NCBI GenBank assembly: GCA_028751875.1
Contig: CM054155.1
Coordinates: 45,096,421 to 45,160,420 of the forward strand
DNA length: 64,000 bases
DNA from: Rapana venosa
Lineage: Eukaryota; Mollusca; Gastropoda; Neogastropoda; Muricidae
Reading direction: 5' to 3'
In this document: positions 63,335 through 64,000 of the stretch, piece by piece
Position numbering within the stretch: position 1 is the stretch's first letter
Layout: every line of letters starts with the position of its first letter
Notes under the pieces: generated by a model
What the model saw: the letters and a program-made list of their open reading frames with translations, nothing else
What the model was told of the DNA's origin: nothing
Database searches by the model: none
Position numbers and translations under genes: made by a program

Positions 63335-63560
63335 GACACTAGGCCTGTCACTGAGTGGTTAAGGCCATTTGATATAAGTCAATGGTGGGGATTTTTATGA
63401 TCTCCTAAGACAACTTGCAGTGCTGACCTGCCAGTGATTTACTTTTCTTCATGATCTTCATCAAATATGCATGTTAAAGATCCTGTAATTCATGTCAGCA
63501 TTCTGGGGGTTATGAAGATATACCCAGCACACATCCTGTAAAAAACCCCATAACACCCCT
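63335..63560 (+). repeat. SINE family B head and middle
   Basis: CACTGAGTGGTTAAGGCC, AGACAACTTGCAGTGCTGAC and AAAGATCCTGTAATTCATGT. Joined to a family E copy in opposite sense. Confidence 0.7.
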
Positions 63561-63950
63561 ATTTATTTCATACCACTTTAAGTCATGGTAGATTTATCTG
63601 TGTGACATTCGGCCAGCTCTCCAGCTCTCCCCCGGGAGAGCGCATCGCCACAAGAGCAGCGCCACCCATCATTATTTTTTTCTTTCCTGTCTGCACTGCA
63701 TTTGTTTTCCTATCAGAGTGGCTTTTTTCCTACAGAATTTTGCCAGGGACATCTCTCTTGTTGCCGTGGGTTCTTTTAGTGTGCTAAACAATTATATGTA
63801 ACACATGGGACCTCAATTTGTCATCTCATCCAAAAGACTAGCACCCAGGCCACCACTCATGATTTAATGGATGGGGGTAAAAGTTTTTGGCCCCAAAAAG
63901 GGGTCAAACTACTGCACACTTGCAATCAGGACTTTTCGTTTTCTAGGCAG

Positions 63951-63955
<5 letters not shown>
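63545..63955 (-). repeat. SINE family E
   Basis: ACAGAATTTTGCCAGGGACA, TTGCCGTGGGTTCTTTTAGT, CTCATCCAAAAGACTAGCAC. A tRNA-head-like end (TTTTCTAGGCAG) is at the high-coordinate side. Confidence 0.78.

Positions 63956-63980
<25 letters not shown>
63953..63980. repeat. (TA)n microsatellite
   Basis: Alternating AT, then (ATC)n at the window edge. Confidence 0.93.
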
Positions 63981-63981
<1 letters not shown>

Positions 63982-64000
63982 CATCATCATCATTGTTGTC

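Overview
The window is animal nuclear DNA. Genes are split by introns with GT-AG boundaries, there are long AT-rich introns, many microsatellites and homopolymer runs, several tRNA-headed SINE families and decayed non-LTR retrotransposons. The protein matches (WRAP53/TCAB1, PELP1, a NEK kinase), short exons and repeat style suggest a lophotrochozoan, most likely a gastropod mollusc. The species is inference; there is no rRNA, mitochondrial or other diagnostic marker.

Layout. (1) 170-3111, minus strand: the first five coding exons of a NEK-family protein kinase, running off the left edge. (2) 3.1-11.5 kb: intergenic DNA with SINEs, two LINE 3' remnants, a possible small divergent gene (3189-3962) and an unassigned coding-like stretch near 5.2-5.4 kb. 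(3) 11568-26228, minus strand: thirteen exons of WRAP53 (telomerase Cajal body protein 1, a WD40 protein), rebuilt with matching splice phases to the stop codon. The initiator exon was not found, and one exon carries an apparent 1-base insertion. (4) 26.2-34.1 kb: repeats, a reverse transcriptase relic, a snap-back inverted repeat and two diverged copies of a CCAAT/YY1-like promoter module. (5) 34131-56775, plus strand: a seventeen-exon model of PELP1 (Rix1-domain ribosome-biogenesis scaffold), phase-consistent throughout, predicting about 781 residues, followed by two polyadenylation signals. (6) 57.4-62.4 kb: no confident gene, only scattered coding-like relics. (7) 62.5-62.73 kb: an NRF1-type promoter signature and possible first exon of a gene running off to the right.

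The three confident genes are housekeeping genes: a cell-cycle/ciliary-type kinase, a Cajal-body RNP factor and a 60S ribosome assembly factor. WRAP53 and NEK are in tandem on the minus strand; PELP1 is divergent from WRAP53.

The most unusual feature is structural. In five introns (three in WRAP53, two in PELP1) a minisatellite sits at, or within about 40 bases of, a 3' splice site. In three of these arrays (46970-47620, 24395-25262, 21781-22090) the repeat unit includes the branchpoint/pyrimidine/AG region itself, so the authentic acceptor is the last member of a tandem series of acceptor-like sequences. Mobile-element sequence also sits at splice sites: a LINE tail upstream of one acceptor, a GT microsatellite as the pyrimidine-poor tract of another, and a SINE starting about 12 bases after a donor.
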